DNA of 35,919 nt from Ramlibacter aquaticus (GCF_015159745.1 NZ_JADDOJ010000041.1:1-35919), one strand, 5' to 3'. Shown: positions 21,055 to 31,645, numbered from the stretch's first letter. Notes: generated by a model from the letters alone, not told the origin. Translations and numbers: made by a program.

Positions 21055-23697
21055 TCAGGCCTCGGCCAGTGCCTCCAGCAGCTCGGTCTCGATCTCGATC
21101 TGCCGGCGGTTCTGCTGCAGCTCGGGGCCGTCCACCAGGAAGGTATCCTCCACGCGCTCGCCCAGGGTGGAGACCTTGGCCATCTGCAGGTTGATCTTGT
21201 GCCGCGCCAGCACGCGCGCGACGCTGTAGAGCAGGCCCACGCGGTCGCTGGCGGAGATGGAGAGCACCCAGCGCTGGGCTTTCTCGTCGGGCGTCAGGCT
21301 GACGCGGGGCGCGATGGGGAAGCTCTTCACGCGCCGCGACACGCGGCCGCGGCTGGGCGCCGGCAGCGGCCCGGCGGCGTCGATCACATGCGGCAGCTCG
21401 GCCTCCACCATGCTGATCAGCTCGCGGTGGTGCTCGGGCACCATGGCGCTGACGACCTGGAAGGTGTCCAGCGCATGGCCGTCAGCGGCGGTGTGGACCT
21501 TGGCGTCCAGGATGCTGAAGCCGGCCTGCTCGAAATAGCCGCAGATGCGGGCGAACAGGTCGGGCTGGTCGGGGGTGTAGACCAGCACCTGCAGGCCCTC
21601 GCCCACGGGCGAGAGCCGCGCCCGCACGATGGGCCGGGGGCCGCCGGCGTGCCGGGCCAGGTGGCGGGTGTGCCAGACGATGTCGCCCGGGTCGTGCCGC
21701 ATGAAGTAGCGCACATCCAGCGTGTCCCAGAGCTTCTTGTGGCCCTCGAAGGGCAGGGCGTACAGGCCCAGCTGCACCAGCGCCTCGCGCTTGCGGGCCT
21801 CGATCTCGGCGTCCGGGTCGGGCGCCGAGCCGCCCAGCAGGCGGCTGGTGTAGCGGAACAGGTCCTCCAGCAGCTTGCCCTTCCAGGCGTTCCACACCTT
21901 GGGGCTGGTGCCCCGGATGTCCGCCACCGTGAGCAGGTACAGCGCCGTCAGGTAGCGCTCGTTGCCCACGCGCTCGGCGAAGGCCTGGATCACCGCCGGG
22001 TTGCTCAGGTCTTCCTTCTGCGCGATGCGGCTCATGGTCAGGTGCTCGCGCACCAGGAACTCGATGAGCGCCGCATCCTCCTTCGGAAAGCCGTGCAGGC
22101 GGCAGAAGCTGCGCACTTCGTGGCTGCCGAGCTCGGAGTGGTCGCCGCCCCGGCCCTTGGCGATGTCGTGGAACAGCGCCGCGATGTAGAGCACGTAGGG
22201 CCGGTCCCAGCCCGCCGCCAGCTGCGAGCAGAAGGGGTACTCGTGGGCGTGCTCGGCGATGAAGAAGCGGCGCACGTTGCGCAGCACCATCAGGATGTGC
22301 TGGTCCACGGTGTAGACGTGGAACAGGTCGTGCTGCATCTGGCCCACGATGCGGCGGAACACCCACAGGTAGCGGCCCAGCACCGAGGTCTGGTTCATCA
22401 GCCGCATCGCGTGCGTGATGCCTTCGGGCGCCGTGAGCATGGCGCGGAAGGTGGCCCGGTTCACCGGGTCGCGCCGGAACTTCGCGTCCATCACCTGGCG
22501 CGCGTTGTAGAGCGCCCGCAGCGTGCGCGCCGACAAGCCCTTCACGCCCACCGTGGTCTGGTACAGCAGGAAGGTCTCCAGGATGGCCTGCGGCTTCTGC
22601 AGGTACAGGTCGTCGCTCGCGACCTCCAGCATGCCGGCCTTGTTCAGGAAGCGCTCGTTGATGGGCTGCGGTTCCTGCCCGGAGGGGTTCAGGCGCTCCT
22701 CGATGTTCAGCAGCAGGATCTGGTTGAGCTGCGCCACCGCCTTGGCGGCCCAGTAGAAGCGCTTCATCAGCACCTCGCTGGCGCGGCTGACGATGCGCCC
22801 GTTGGGGGCCACTTCGTTGCTGTAGCCGAAGGACTCCGCCACCACCGTCTGCAGGTCGAAGACCAGGCGGTCTTCCCGGCGCCTGGCCAGCAGGTGCAGG
22901 CGGGCGCGGATCAGGCTCAGGAGGGCCTCGTTGCGCTTGATCTGGCGCGCCTCGAAGGCGGTCGCCAGGCCCTTGCGGGCCAGTTCGTCCCAGCTGCGGC
23001 CCAGGCCCGCGGCACGGGCCACCCACAGGATGACCTGCAGGTCGCGCAGGCCGCCGGGTGACTCCTTGCAGTTGGGCTCCAGGGAGTAGGGGGTGTTCTC
23101 GAACTTGGTGTGCCGCTGGCGCATCTCCAGCGTCTTGGCGACGAAGAAGGCGCGCGGGTCCAGGGCGGCGGCGAAGGCCTTCTGGAAGCGGGTGAACAGG
23201 CGCGGGTCGCCGGCCAGAAGGCGCGACTCCAGGAGCGAGGTCTGCACCGTCACGTCGGCCTGCGACTGGGCCACGCATTCGTCCACGGTGCGCACGCTGG
23301 AGCCGATCTCCAGGCCCACGTCCCAGCACTGGCCGATGAACTGCTCGATGCGCCCGCGCAGCCCCTCGTCGGACTCGCAGGAGGCGCCGTCGGGCATGAG
23401 CACCAGCACGTCCACGTCGGAGTGGGGGAACAGCTCGCCGCGGCCGTAGCCGCCCACCGCCACCAGGGCGAAACCCGCCGGCAGGCCGGCGGCGTCCCAG
23501 AGCTGGCGCAGCACCGCGTCGCATTCGCGGGCCAGCCGGGCCAGCAGGGTGTGGATGCCGCGGGTGGAACTGCCGGGGCCGCGCAACTGCTCCAGCAGCG
23601 CCGCCTTGCTGCGCTTGTAGGCCTCGCGGATCGCCTGCGGCGTCGCTGGCGTGGGCGGTGCCACCGCCAGCGCGGTGGACAGGGGGGCTTCAGCCAT
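21055..23697 (-). CDS. glnD: Bifunctional uridylyltransferase/uridylyl-removing enzyme GlnD
   Basis: An 880-residue nitrogen sensor that uridylylates PII proteins when glutamine is low and removes UMP when it is high. It has an N-terminal nucleotidyltransferase domain with GGYGRGE (82-88) and the metal Asp pair 94 and 96 in HSDVDVLVL. The helical PII-binding domain is followed by an HD hydrolase domain with [18 protein letters not shown] (near residue 507), then two C-terminal ACT domains (about 700-780 with [20 protein letters not shown], about 808-880 with [16 protein letters not shown]) that sense glutamine. The length matches E. coli (890). It lies 51 nt downstream of map on the same strand, as in E. 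coli, where dapD follows; here dapD lies elsewhere in the window. Confidence 0.97.
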   Translation of the reverse strand: MAEAPLSTALAVAPPTPATPQAIREAYKRSKAALLEQLRGPGSSTRGIHTLLARLARECDAVLRQLWDAAGLPAGFALVAVGGYGRGELFPHSDVDVLVLMPDGASCESDEGLRGRIEQFIGQCWDVGLEIGSSVRTVDECVAQSQADVTVQTSLLESRLLAGDPRLFTRFQKAFAAALDPRAFFVAKTLEMRQRHTKFENTPYSLEPNCKESPGGLRDLQVILWVARAAGLGRSWDELARKGLATAFEARQIKRNEALLSLIRARLHLLARRREDRLVFDLQTVVAESFGYSNEVAPNGRIVSRASEVLMKRFYWAAKAVAQLNQILLLNIEERLNPSGQEPQPINERFLNKAGMLEVASDDLYLQKPQAILETFLLYQTTVGVKGLSARTLRALYNARQVMDAKFRRDPVNRATFRAMLTAPEGITHAMRLMNQTSVLGRYLWVFRRIVGQMQHDLFHVYTVDQHILMVLRNVRRFFIAEHAHEYPFCSQLAAGWDRPYVLYIAALFHDIAKGRGGDHSELGSHEVRSFCRLHGFPKEDAALIEFLVREHLTMSRIAQKEDLSNPAVIQAFAERVGNERYLTALYLLTVADIRGTSPKVWNAWKGKLLEDLFRYTSRLLGGSAPDPDAEIEARKREALVQLGLYALPFEGHKKLWDTLDVRYFMRHDPGDIVWHTRHLARHAGGPRPIVRARLSPVGEGLQVLVYTPDQPDLFARICGYFEQAGFSILDAKVHTAADGHALDTFQVVSAMVPEHHRELISMVEAELPHVIDAAGPLPAPSRGRVSRRVKSFPIAPRVSLTPDEKAQRWVLSISASDRVGLLYSVARVLARHKINLQMAKVSTLGERVEDTFLVDGPELQQNRRQIEIETELLEALAEA

Positions 23698-23748
23698 GGG
23701 CCAGGCCGGGCCGGGGCGCCGTCTCGCGGGTCATGACCGCCGCCTGCC

Positions 23749-24552
23749 TCATGCGTTCACGAAGGCGGGCGGCTTGGGGCAGTGCTCGGACAGCGTCAGC
23801 ACCTCGTAGCCGGTCTCGGTGACCAGCACGGTGTGCTCCCACTGGGCCGACAGGGAGTGGTCCTTGGTGACGATGGTCCAGCCGTCGTTCCCGTGTTCCT
23901 TCACTTCCTTGCGACCGGCGTTGATCATGGGCTCGATGGTGAAGGTCATGCCGGGCTGCAGTTCCTCCAGCGTGCCGGGCTTGCCGTAGTGCAGCACCTG
24001 CGGCTCTTCGTGGAAGCGCCGGCCGATGCCGTGGCCGCAGAACTCCCGCACCACCGAGAAGCCCTGGCCCTCGGCGAACTTCTGGATCGCGTGCCCGATG
24101 TCGCCCAGTCGCACGCCGGGCTTGACCCGCATGATGCCCTGCCACATGGCGTCGAAGGTGATGGCGCACAGGCGCTTGGCGGCGATGGAGACCTCGCCGA
24201 CCATGAACATGCGCGAGGTGTCGCCGTACCAGCCGTCCTTGATGACGGTGACGTCGACGTTGACGATGTCGCCCTTCTTCAGCGGCTTGTCGTTCGGGAT
24301 GCCGTGGCAGACCACGTGGTTGACCGAGGTGCACAGCGAGGCGGGGTAGGGCGGGTAGCCGGGCGGCTGGTAGCCCAGGGTCGCGGACACCGAGCCCTGG
24401 GTGGCCATGCACTCGGCGGCCAGCCGGTCGATTTCGCGGGTGGTGATGCCGGGCTTGATGAACGGCGTGATGTAGTCCAGCACCTCGGCGGCCAGGCGGC
24501 CGGCGGTGCGCATGCCCTGGATGCCTTCGGCGTCCTTGTACGTGATGCTCAT
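23749..24552 (-). CDS. map: Methionine aminopeptidase type I
   Basis: A 267-residue metalloprotease that removes the initiator Met from nascent proteins. The five metal ligands are all visible: Asp100 and Asp111 (VNVDVTVIKDGWYGDTSRMF), His174 (GHGIGRRFHEEP), Glu207 (TIEPM) and Glu239 (WEHTVLV). His82-region NHVVCHGIPND is also conserved. The length and lack of an N-terminal zinc finger place it in class Ia. It is the first gene of the map-glnD pair and is divergent from purL. In many beta-proteobacteria map is followed by glnD. The ATG at 24552 has no Shine-Dalgarno and is 8 nt from a -10-like element. Confidence 0.97.
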   Translation of the reverse strand: MSITYKDAEGIQGMRTAGRLAAEVLDYITPFIKPGITTREIDRLAAECMATQGSVSATLGYQPPGYPPYPASLCTSVNHVVCHGIPNDKPLKKGDIVNVDVTVIKDGWYGDTSRMFMVGEVSIAAKRLCAITFDAMWQGIMRVKPGVRLGDIGHAIQKFAEGQGFSVVREFCGHGIGRRFHEEPQVLHYGKPGTLEELQPGMTFTIEPMINAGRKEVKEHGNDGWTIVTKDHSLSAQWEHTVLVTETGYEVLTLSEHCPKPPAFVNA

Positions 24553-24560
24553 GGTCCGGG

Positions 24561-24569
24561 ATTATCCCA
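24561..24569 (-). promoter_or_regulatory. Extended -10 promoter element of map
   Basis: The minus strand reads TGGGATAAT (extended -10), 8 nt before the map ATG, giving a predicted leader of only about 0-3 nt. The surrounding plus-strand 12-mer GGATTATCCCAG (24559-24570) is identical to that upstream of dapC (9351-9362). The core GGGATTATCCC is also palindromic around its central T, so a protein-binding role cannot be excluded. Confidence 0.5.
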
Positions 24570-24590
24570 GTATCCCTTTCGGGCCGCAGG

Positions 24591-24596
24591 TAAAAT
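24591..24596 (+). promoter_or_regulatory. Candidate -10 box (TAAAAT) of purL
   Basis: TAAAAT (five of six to consensus) stands in a GC-rich divergent region 60 nt before the purL GTG. No good -35 is present at 16-18 bp. The element lies back to back with the map promoter, about 21 bp away, so the two polymerases would compete for the same stretch. Confidence 0.45.
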
Positions 24597-24656
24597 CCCG
24601 GGTTGACCCCGCGGGGCCCCAGTCAGCGGCGCCGCGCCCTTCACCAGGCTTCATCC

Positions 24657-27600
24657 GTGACCCTCCACATCACCGAGTTCGAGGGCGGCAGCGCCCTCAG
24701 CGACTTCCGCGTCCAGCAACTGCTCCCGCGCCTGCAGGCCGTGCACGACCGGGTCAGCGGCCTGTCGGCCCGTTTCGTCCACCTGGTCGCCACGGACCGG
24801 CCGCTGGCGCCCGCCGACCGCGACCGCCTGGCGGCCCTGTTGCGCTACGGCCCGGCCGCGCCGGCCGAGGCGGACGGCGCGCTGGTGGTGGTGACGCCCC
24901 GGCTGGGTACCGTCTCGCCCTGGGCGTCCAAGGCGACCGACATCGCGCGCAACTGCGGCATCGCGGTGCACCGGGTCGAGCGCATCACCGAGTTCCGGGT
25001 CGCGGTGCGGGGTGGCCTGCTGGGCAAGGGCAGCCTACCGGCCGACAGGCTGCCGGCGCTGGCCGGACTGCTGCACGACCGCATGACGGAGAACGCGCTC
25101 TTCAGCCGCGACCAGGCGCATGCGCTGTTCACGGAGCTGTCGCCCCAGCCCATGGAGACCGTGGACGTGCTGGGCGGCGGCCGCGCCGCGCTGGAGCAGG
25201 CTGACCGCCAGTTCGGCCTGGCCCTGGCCAGCGACGAGATCGACTACCTGCTGGAGGCCTTCCGCAAGCTGGGCCGCAACCCGACCGACGTCGAACTGAT
25301 GATGTTCGCGCAGGCCAACAGCGAGCACTGCCGGCACAAGATCTTCAACGCCGGCTTCACCATCGACGGCCAGGCGCAGGCGCAGAGCATGTTCGCCATG
25401 ATCCGCCACACGCACCAGCAGGCGCCGCAGCACACCGTGGTGGCCTACTCGGACAACGCCTCGGTGATCGAAGGCGGCACCGTCGAGCGCTTCGTGGCGC
25501 GCGGCGAGGGCGCCCCGGCGTACACCCGCGAAGAGGCCCTGCACCACGTGCTGATGAAGGTGGAGACGCACAACCACCCGACGGCCATCTCGCCCTTCCC
25601 GGGCGCCTCCACGGGCGCCGGCGGCGAGATCCGCGACGAGGGCGCCACGGGCCGCGGCTCCAAGCCCAAGGCGGGCCTCACCGGCTTCACCGTGTCCAAG
25701 CTCTGGGGCGGCTGGTCCGACCAGGCCGAGGGCAAGCCGGCGCACATCGCGAGCCCGCTGCAGATCATGGTCGAGGGCCCGCTGGGCGGCGCGGCCTTCA
25801 ACAACGAATTCGGCCGGCCCAACCTGCTGGGCTATTTCCGCGAGTACGAGCAGCAGGCGGACATCGCCCGCGGCTACCACAAGCCCATCATGATCGCGGG
25901 CGGCCTGGGCACCATCGACGCCGGGCTGACGAAGAAGATCGAATTCCCCGCCGGCACGCTGCTGGTGCAGCTGGGCGGCCCCGGCATGCGCATCGGCATG
26001 GGCGGCGGCGCGGCCTCGTCCATGGCCACCGGCGCCAACGCCGCCGAGCTGGACTTCGACTCGGTGCAGCGCGGCAACCCCGAGATCGAGCGGCGTGCCC
26101 AGGAGGTCATCAACCACTGCTGGGCGCTGGGCCAGGACAACCCCATCCTCGCGATCCACGACGTGGGCGCGGGCGGCCTGTCCAATGCCTTCCCCGAGCT
26201 GGTGAACGACGCCGGCCGCGGCGCGCGCTTCGACCTGCGTGCGGTGCCGCTGGAGGAATCCGGCCTCGCGCCCAAGGAGATCTGGTGCAATGAGAGCCAG
26301 GAGCGCTACGTGCTGGCGATCGCGCCCGAATCGCTGCCGCGCCTGCAGGCCTTCTGCGAGCGCGAGCGCTGTCCCTTCGCCGTCGTCGGCGTGGCCACGG
26401 CCGAGCGCCAGCTGGTGCTGGCCGACGAGGGCGCGTCCGCACCGGTGGACATGCCCATGGAAGTGCTGCTGGGCAAGCCGCCGCGTATGCACCGTGACGT
26501 CACGCGCGTGGCGCGCAGCTTCGAGCCGGTCACGCTGGACGGCGTGACGCTGCAGGATGCCGTGCTGCGCGTGCTCAGCCACCCGACCGTGGCCTCCAAG
26601 CGCTTCCTGGTCACCATCGGCGACCGCACCGTGGGCGGCATGACGCACCGCGACCAGATGGTCGGCCCCTGGCAGGTGCCGGTGGCCGACTGCGCCGTGA
26701 CCCTGGCCGACTACCGCGGCTTCGCGGGCGAGGCCATGAGCATGGGCGAGCGCACGCCGCTGGCCACGGTGGACGCGCCCGCGTCCGGCCGCATGGCGGT
26801 GGCCGAGGCCATCACCAACCTGCTGGCTGCGCCGGTGGAGCTCTCGCGCATCAAGCTGTCGGCCAACTGGATGGCGGCCTGCGGCGAGCCGGGCGAGGAC
26901 GCCGCGCTCTACGACACCGTGCGGGCGGTGGGCCTGGAGCTCTGCCCCGCGCTGGGCATTTCCATCCCCGTGGGCAAGGACAGCCTGTCCATGCGCACCC
27001 AGTGGAAGGCCGAGGCGGGCGCGAAGAAGGTCGTCTCGCCGGTGAGCCTGATCGTCTCTGCCTTCGCCACGGTGGACGACGTGCGGGGCACGCTCACCCC
27101 GCAGCTGGACGCCGAGGTGGACAGCGCCCTGGTGCTGGTGGACCTGGGCAAGGGGCGCAAGCGCATGGCCGGCAGCGTGCTCGCGCAATCGCTGGGCCAG
27201 GTGGGCGACGACGTGCCCGACCTGGACGACCCGCAGGACCTGGTCAAGCTGGTGTCGGCGGTGAACGCGCTGCGCGCCCAGGGCCTGGTGCTGGCCTACC
27301 ACGACCGCAGCGACGGCGGCCTGCTGGCGGCGGCGGCCGAGATGGCCTTCGCCGGCCAGGTCGGGGTGGCCCTGAACGTGGACCTGCTGGTCACCGAGGG
27401 CGACGGCATCAGCGACAGCCGCGCCGATTTCGGCGATGCCAAGAACTGGGCGACCCAGGTGGGTGCGCGCCGCGACGAACTGACCCTGCGGGCCCTGTTC
27501 AACGAAGAGCTGGGCGTGCTGCTGCAGGTCCGCGCCGACCAGCGCAACGCGGTGATGCAGGTGCTGCGCGAGCACGGCCTCTCGCGTCATTCGCATGTGG

Positions 27601-28631
27601 TCGGCCAGACCCGGCCCGCCGCCTCGACGATCGAGGTCGGCAAGGGCGAGCTGCAGGTCTGGCGCGACACCAAGGCCGTGTTCTCGGCCCGGCTGGCCGA
27701 CCTGCACCAGGTCTGGGACAGCGTGAGCTGGAAGATCTGCCAGCAGCGCGACAACCCGGCCTGCGCGGACCAGGAACACACGGCCGCCGGCGGGACGGAT
27801 GCCGGGCTGCACGTGCACCTTCCCGAAGGCGCCTGGACGCCGGCCGCGCCGGCCCTGCTCCAGGGTGCGCGGCCGCGCGTCGCGATCCTGCGCGAGCAGG
27901 GCGTGAACTCGCACGTGGAGATGGCCTACGCCTTCAGCGAGGCCGGCTTCGAGGCCTTCGACGTGCACATGACGGACCTGCAGGCCGGGCGGGCGAAGCT
28001 GGCCGATTTCCAGGGCTTCGTCGCCTGCGGCGGCTTCAGCTACGGCGACACCCTGGGCGCGGGCATCGGCTGGGCCCGCTCCATCCTGTTCAACCCGGTG
28101 CTCGCCGACCAGTTCAAGGGCTTCTTCGGCCGTGGCGACAGCTTCGCGCTGGGCGTGTGCAACGGCTGCCAGATGCTGGCCGAACTGGCCGACATCATCC
28201 CGGGTGCGCAGCACTGGCCGCGCTTCACCACCAACCGCAGCGAGCGCTACGAGGCGCGGCTGTCGCAGGTGGAAGTGCTGCAGTCGCCCAGCCTGTTCTT
28301 CCAGGACATGGCGGGCTGGCGCCTGCCGATCGCCGTGGCGCACGGCGAAGGCTTCGCCAACTTCGACGGCCGGGGCAACCCGTCCGAGGTGATCGCCGCG
28401 ATGCGCTTCACCGACGGGTCCGGCCAGCCCACCGAGGCCTACCCGTTCAACCCGAACGGCAGCCCGGGCGGCCTGACGGCGGTGACCACGGCCGACGGCC
28501 GCTTCACGGCCATGATGCCGCACCCGGAGCGCGTCTTCCGCAACATCCAGATGAGCTGGACGCCCCTGGACAAGAGCCAGCCCAGCCCCTGGATGCAGAT
28601 CTGGCGCAACGCCCGCCACTGGGTGGGCTGA
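24657..28631 (+). CDS. purL: Phosphoribosylformylglycinamidine synthase PurL (large form)
   Basis: A 1324-residue single-chain FGAM synthase, step 4 of purine synthesis: FGAR + Gln + ATP to FGAM. The parts in order are an N-terminal PurS-like domain ([20 protein letters not shown]), a linker, and an AIRS-type ATPase half with [19 protein letters not shown] (about 300-320). The second AIRS-like half carries [17 protein letters not shown]. The C-terminal class I glutaminase has the nucleophile Cys1168 in [13 protein letters not shown] and the His1289/Glu1291 pair in MPHPERVFR. The start is GTG 24657 (VTLHITEF), the usual family start; the 18 residues further upstream in frame are not conserved-looking. 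It is monocistronic in layout: divergent from map and followed by a strong hairpin. Confidence 0.97.
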   Translation: MTLHITEFEGGSALSDFRVQQLLPRLQAVHDRVSGLSARFVHLVATDRPLAPADRDRLAALLRYGPAAPAEADGALVVVTPRLGTVSPWASKATDIARNCGIAVHRVERITEFRVAVRGGLLGKGSLPADRLPALAGLLHDRMTENALFSRDQAHALFTELSPQPMETVDVLGGGRAALEQADRQFGLALASDEIDYLLEAFRKLGRNPTDVELMMFAQANSEHCRHKIFNAGFTIDGQAQAQSMFAMIRHTHQQAPQHTVVAYSDNASVIEGGTVERFVARGEGAPAYTREEALHHVLMKVETHNHPTAISPFPGASTGAGGEIRDEGATGRGSKPKAGLTGFTVSKLWGGWSDQAEGKPAHIASPLQIMVEGPLGGAAFNNEFGRPNLLGYFREYEQQADIARGYHKPIMIAGGLGTIDAGLTKKIEFPAGTLLVQLGGPGMRIGMGGGAASSMATGANAAELDFDSVQRGNPEIERRAQEVINHCWALGQDNPILAIHDVGAGGLSNAFPELVNDAGRGARFDLRAVPLEESGLAPKEIWCNESQERYVLAIAPESLPRLQAFCERERCPFAVVGVATAERQLVLADEGASAPVDMPMEVLLGKPPRMHRDVTRVARSFEPVTLDGVTLQDAVLRVLSHPTVASKRFLVTIGDRTVGGMTHRDQMVGPWQVPVADCAVTLADYRGFAGEAMSMGERTPLATVDAPASGRMAVAEAITNLLAAPVELSRIKLSANWMAACGEPGEDAALYDTVRAVGLELCPALGISIPVGKDSLSMRTQWKAEAGAKKVVSPVSLIVSAFATVDDVRGTLTPQLDAEVDSALVLVDLGKGRKRMAGSVLAQSLGQVGDDVPDLDDPQDLVKLVSAVNALRAQGLVLAYHDRSDGGLLAAAAEMAFAGQVGVALNVDLLVTEGDGISDSRADFGDAKNWATQVGARRDELTLRALFNEELGVLLQVRADQRNAVMQVLREHGLSRHSHVVGQTRPAASTIEVGKGELQVWRDTKAVFSARLADLHQVWDSVSWKICQQRDNPACADQEHTAAGGTDAGLHVHLPEGAWTPAAPALLQGARPRVAILREQGVNSHVEMAYAFSEAGFEAFDVHMTDLQAGRAKLADFQGFVACGGFSYGDTLGAGIGWARSILFNPVLADQFKGFFGRGDSFALGVCNGCQMLAELADIIPGAQHWPRFTTNRSERYEARLSQVEVLQSPSLFFQDMAGWRLPIAVAHGEGFANFDGRGNPSEVIAAMRFTDGSGQPTEAYPFNPNGSPGGLTAVTTADGRFTAMMPHPERVFRNIQMSWTPLDKSQPSPWMQIWRNARHWVG

Positions 28632-28637
28632 TCGCGG

Positions 28638-28673
28638 CCCGCAGGCCGCCGCGGCGCGGCGCGGCCTTGCGGG
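28638..28673 (+). terminator. Strong hairpin after purL, probable terminator
   Basis: CCCGCAGGCCGC (28638-28649) pairs over 12 bp with GCGGCC-T-TGCGGG (28661-28673), with one bulged T and an 11-nt GC loop. It begins 6 nt after the purL stop. The following bases are TTGTCAC, not a long T-run, so termination efficiency is uncertain. The position makes purL termination its likeliest job. Confidence 0.5.
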
Positions 28674-28718
28674 TTGTCACGGATGGGCTGGTGCTGCGGG
28701 CGGGCGTTCAATGCCCGC

Positions 28719-29507
28719 ATGGCTGCCTCCGAACCCAGCGTCCCGGCCGCGGCGCCCGCGCCCAGGCTGCAGGCGGTCGGCTTCGGCGCCCCCTGGCGCT
28801 GGTTGGCCGCCGGCGCGCGCGACCTCCGTGCCGCGCCCGGCATCGGCCTCTTCTACGGCCTGTGCTTCTGGGGCATGGCGCTGCTGCTGGGCGCGGTCTT
28901 CCGGTCCCTGCCGGAGTACACCATGTCCTTCATCTCGGGCTGCTTCCTGCTCGGGCCCTTCCTGGCCATGGGCCTGTACGAGTCCAGCCGCAGGCGCGAG
29001 GCGGGCCTGCCGCAGAGCCTGTCCGATTCGCTGACCTGCTGGGACCAGCACCTGGGCAGCATGGGCATGCTGGTGATGGTGCTGGTGGTCATGGAACTGC
29101 TGTGGGGCCGCGCCTCCCTGGTGGTGTTCGCGGTCTTCTTCGACACCGGCATGCCCTCGACCACCCACGTGATGGCGGCCATCTTCAACCCGCGCAACTG
29201 GGAGTTCGTGGCCGTCTACACCTTGGTGGGCGGCCTGTTCGCCGCACTGGTGTTCTCCACCTGCGTGGTCTCGATTCCCATGATCCTGGACCGCGACACC
29301 GACGCCATCACCGCCGGCCTGGCGAGCCTGCAGGCGGTGAGCGAACGCAGCGTCCCCATGCTGCTGTGGGGCGCGCTGATCCTGGCGCTGGTGCTGGGCT
29401 CGCTGGCGCTGCCCCTGGCCTGCGGGCTGCTGGTGGTGGGCCCGTGGCTGGGGCATGCCAGCTGGCATGCCTACCGCGGCTGCTACGGCACGGCTACAGG
29501 GCGCTGA
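28719..29507 (+). CDS. DUF2189 family integral membrane protein
   Basis: A 262-residue protein with an Ala/Pro-rich N-terminus followed by about six hydrophobic segments: FYGLCFWGMALLLGAVF, FISGCFLLGPFLAMGLYE, GMLVMVLVVMELLW, a helix near VYTLVGGLFAALVFS, a segment around TCVVSIPMILDRDTDA, and LLWGALILALVLGSLALPL. The motif FLLGPFLAMGLYESSRRREAG, with SVPMILDRDTDAITA further on, is typical of DUF2189, a family with no assigned function that I know of. The start is ATG 28719, directly against a hairpin (28700-28718), so no Shine-Dalgarno is available; GTG 28674 upstream would add a Cys/Arg-rich leader unlike the family. The 3' end overlaps the convergent SDR gene by 14 nt. Confidence 0.85.
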   Translation: MAASEPSVPAAAPAPRLQAVGFGAPWRWLAAGARDLRAAPGIGLFYGLCFWGMALLLGAVFRSLPEYTMSFISGCFLLGPFLAMGLYESSRRREAGLPQSLSDSLTCWDQHLGSMGMLVMVLVVMELLWGRASLVVFAVFFDTGMPSTTHVMAAIFNPRNWEFVAVYTLVGGLFAALVFSTCVVSIPMILDRDTDAITAGLASLQAVSERSVPMLLWGALILALVLGSLALPLACGLLVVGPWLGHASWHAYRGCYGTATGR

Positions 29508-30237
29508 GCCGGCCGCCGTCCACCACCAGCGCCGCGCCCTGCACGAAGGCCGCCTCCGGCGAGGCCAGCCAGGCGATGGCGGCGCCCACCTGCTCCGGGC
29601 GGCCCAGCTCCGCCGCGCTGATGTGCTCCACGCCGGCCTTCACCTCCGGGTTGTCGTGCAGCATGCGCGTGTCCACGGCCCCCGGCAGCACGGCGTTGGT
29701 GCGTATGCCGCGCTCGCGCCCCTCGATGGCGGCCGAGCGGGTGAGCGAGAGCAGGGCGGCCTTGGCCGCGGCGTAGGGCGCCACGCAGGGCGTGGTGCGC
29801 TCCGCGTGCACGCTGGCGACGTTGACGATCGCCGAGCCGGGCGGCATGTGGCGCAGGCCTTCGCGCACGAAGTAGAAGGCGCCCAGCAGGTCCACGCCCA
29901 GGATGCGCAGCCAGTCGGCGCCGCTGAGGTCGGTGAGCGGCTTGAAGCCCATCAGGCCGGCGTTGTTCACGATGACGTCCAGCCGGCCCGCGTCGCCCAG
30001 CAGGGCGGCGACCGTCGAGGTGACCTGGTCTTCGGCCGACACGTCGCAGCCCAAGGCCCAGGCCCGCGGCGCGCCGGCCTGCAGCACCTGCTGGCGTGGC
30101 GCCTGCAGCGCGTCGGGGTGCAGGTCGAGCAGCGCCACGCTGGCGCCGCCGCGCGCCAGGCACAGGGCGGTGGCCAGCCCGATGCCGCCGGCCGCCCCCG
30201 TGACCAGCGCGACCCGGCCGTCGAAGGGCCGGCTCAT
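29494..30237 (-). CDS. Short-chain dehydrogenase/reductase
   Basis: A 247-residue classical SDR. The NAD(P)-binding Rossmann motif TGAAGGIG is at 13-20, with Asp38 after the second strand (LLDLHPD), which favours NAD(H). Other motifs are NNAG (91-94), catalytic Ser142, and Tyr155/Lys159 in the YAAAK motif. C-terminal features are ELGRPEQVGAAIAWLASPEA and VDGG. The substrate is not deducible, but coupling to the glycosidase gene by an ATGA overlap suggests a sugar or sugar-derived alcohol. The start is ATG 30237, overlapping the glycosidase stop; the larger open frame upstream to 31470 is out-of-frame reading of that gene. The stop codon lies inside the 3' end of the convergent DUF2189 gene. 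Confidence 0.9.
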   Translation of the reverse strand: MSRPFDGRVALVTGAAGGIGLATALCLARGGASVALLDLHPDALQAPRQQVLQAGAPRAWALGCDVSAEDQVTSTVAALLGDAGRLDVIVNNAGLMGFKPLTDLSGADWLRILGVDLLGAFYFVREGLRHMPPGSAIVNVASVHAERTTPCVAPYAAAKAALLSLTRSAAIEGRERGIRTNAVLPGAVDTRMLHDNPEVKAGVEHISAAELGRPEQVGAAIAWLASPEAAFVQGAALVVDGGRLSAL

Positions 30238-31562
30238 GCGGCCGACTCCGCGTTGGCGGGCGCGTCCGTGCCGCCGCGGCCCTGCTGCGCGCGGCCGGCG
30301 AAGCGGACCTCGCGCCGGTGGCGCCGGGCGCGCGCCTCGTCGTGCTCGCTGGGCAGGACGATGGGCACCTGCAGGCACACGCTCTGGGTCGGCAGCACCT
30401 CGCGCCAGTCGGCGATCAGCCGCTTGTAGGCTTCGCCCACGGGCCGGATGCGGCGGTCCAGGTCGTACAGGCCGAGCGGATTCACCTGGCCCCGGTTCAG
30501 TCGCAGCGCGCTGTCCCAGTCGACCTGGTCGGTCAGCGAGTACCAGGTGAAGCCGACCACCGGCACGCCATCGTTGCGCACGCGCAGCACGTTGGCCCAC
30601 TCCTTCCAGAGCCACTGCACCGCCTCGCCGTGGCCCCGGTCGATGAGGTTGGTTTCGGTGTGCATCACCGGCAGGCAGTAGCGCTCGTAGTACTGCCGGG
30701 CGATCACCGAGTAGCCGAAGATCTCGCCCGAGGCCGAGGTGCTGCCGTCGGCGCAGACCCGGTGCTCGTTGGTCTCGTAATAGTCGCTGCCCATGATGCA
30801 GTGGTGCTTGAGCGTGTGGTCCAGGAAGAAGTGGTATTCGTCCCGGGTCATGCCGTTGTCCATCAGGTACTCGTACATCTCCGAGTCCACCCGGCGGCCG
30901 TAGTTGAAGTCCAGCGACAGGAAGCGCTTGGCGTTCATCAGCTCGGCCGGCGCGATCGCGGCCGGATTCTCGGCATGGAAGTACTCGGAGGACTCGCTCT
31001 GGATGAAGATCGCGTCCGGCCGCTCGCGGATGATCTCCTGCATGGCCAGCACGTTGGCCCGCACGATGTGCTTGAGCGCGGTGATGAAGGCGCGGTCGCT
31101 GCGCAGCTGCTCGTTCCACCAGCCGTACAGCGCGGAAAAGCGCGCGCAGATGTACATCTCGTTGATGGGCGTGTACAGCTGGACCCAGGGGTAGCGCCGC
31201 GCGAAGGCGCCGGCGTAGGCCGCGAACAGGGCCGGGAAATCGGGGTTCTGGAAGTTGCCGAGCCAGTCGGGCACGCCGAAGTGGCACAGGTCCACGATGG
31301 GGACGAGGTCCCGGGCCTGGAGTTCGCCGAAGGCCTGGTCGGCGAACTCCCAGTCGAAGCGGGCCGGCCCCAGGAAGGTGCGGTGCAGGGGCGGGCCGTA
31401 GCGCAGGAAGCGTATGCCCATGTCCTGCACCAGCGCGAAGTCGGTCTTCCAGTGCCTGTAGTGGCCGCACTTCTCCATCTCGTCCACGCGCACGCGCCCG
31501 CCCTCCAGGGTGGGGCTGCTGTTCTCGATGCCGGTGGCGAAGATGAAGCGGGTGTCGGGCAT
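30234..31562 (-). CDS. Glycoside hydrolase family 1-like protein (beta-glycosidase fold)
   Basis: A 442-residue TIM-barrel protein. Residues that fit GH1 are Asn134-Glu135 in YTPINEMYI (acid/base, normally TxNEP; the Pro is Met here), Glu303 in MHTETN (nucleophile, normally I/V-TENG), and WYSLTDQVDW (340-349; WSLxDNxEW in the family). The N-terminus FIFATGIENSSPTLEGGR replaces the usual FxWGxATSxxQxEG, so it is a divergent branch and may prefer an unusual glycoside. There is no signal peptide, so it should be cytoplasmic. The C-terminal ~35 residues are Arg/Ala-rich and disordered-looking. The start is ATG 31562 (MPDTRFIF); ATG 31598 would add 12 residues. It is coupled to the SDR gene downstream and divergent from the DUF1624 gene. 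Confidence 0.85.
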   Translation of the reverse strand: MPDTRFIFATGIENSSPTLEGGRVRVDEMEKCGHYRHWKTDFALVQDMGIRFLRYGPPLHRTFLGPARFDWEFADQAFGELQARDLVPIVDLCHFGVPDWLGNFQNPDFPALFAAYAGAFARRYPWVQLYTPINEMYICARFSALYGWWNEQLRSDRAFITALKHIVRANVLAMQEIIRERPDAIFIQSESSEYFHAENPAAIAPAELMNAKRFLSLDFNYGRRVDSEMYEYLMDNGMTRDEYHFFLDHTLKHHCIMGSDYYETNEHRVCADGSTSASGEIFGYSVIARQYYERYCLPVMHTETNLIDRGHGEAVQWLWKEWANVLRVRNDGVPVVGFTWYSLTDQVDWDSALRLNRGQVNPLGLYDLDRRIRPVGEAYKRLIADWREVLPTQSVCLQVPIVLPSEHDEARARRHRREVRFAGRAQQGRGGTDAPANAESAA

Positions 31563-31645
31563 GGGCTGCAGACCCGCGGCCGGGCTGCGTCCATCCATTC
31601 TGGGACGTCGCTGCCGCCGGGGCTGTAGGACGTCGCGCCCGGCCC

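Noticed and set aside
25035..28619. A 1194-codon open frame opposite purL
   Set aside because: Same GC-driven antisense artefact; His/Arg/Gln/Val-rich translation without domain features, while purL is intact on the other strand.
27002..29776. A 924-codon plus-strand frame covering the end of purL and beyond
   Set aside because: It is out of frame with purL and DUF2189 and consists of Gly/Arg/Ala/Pro-rich noise.
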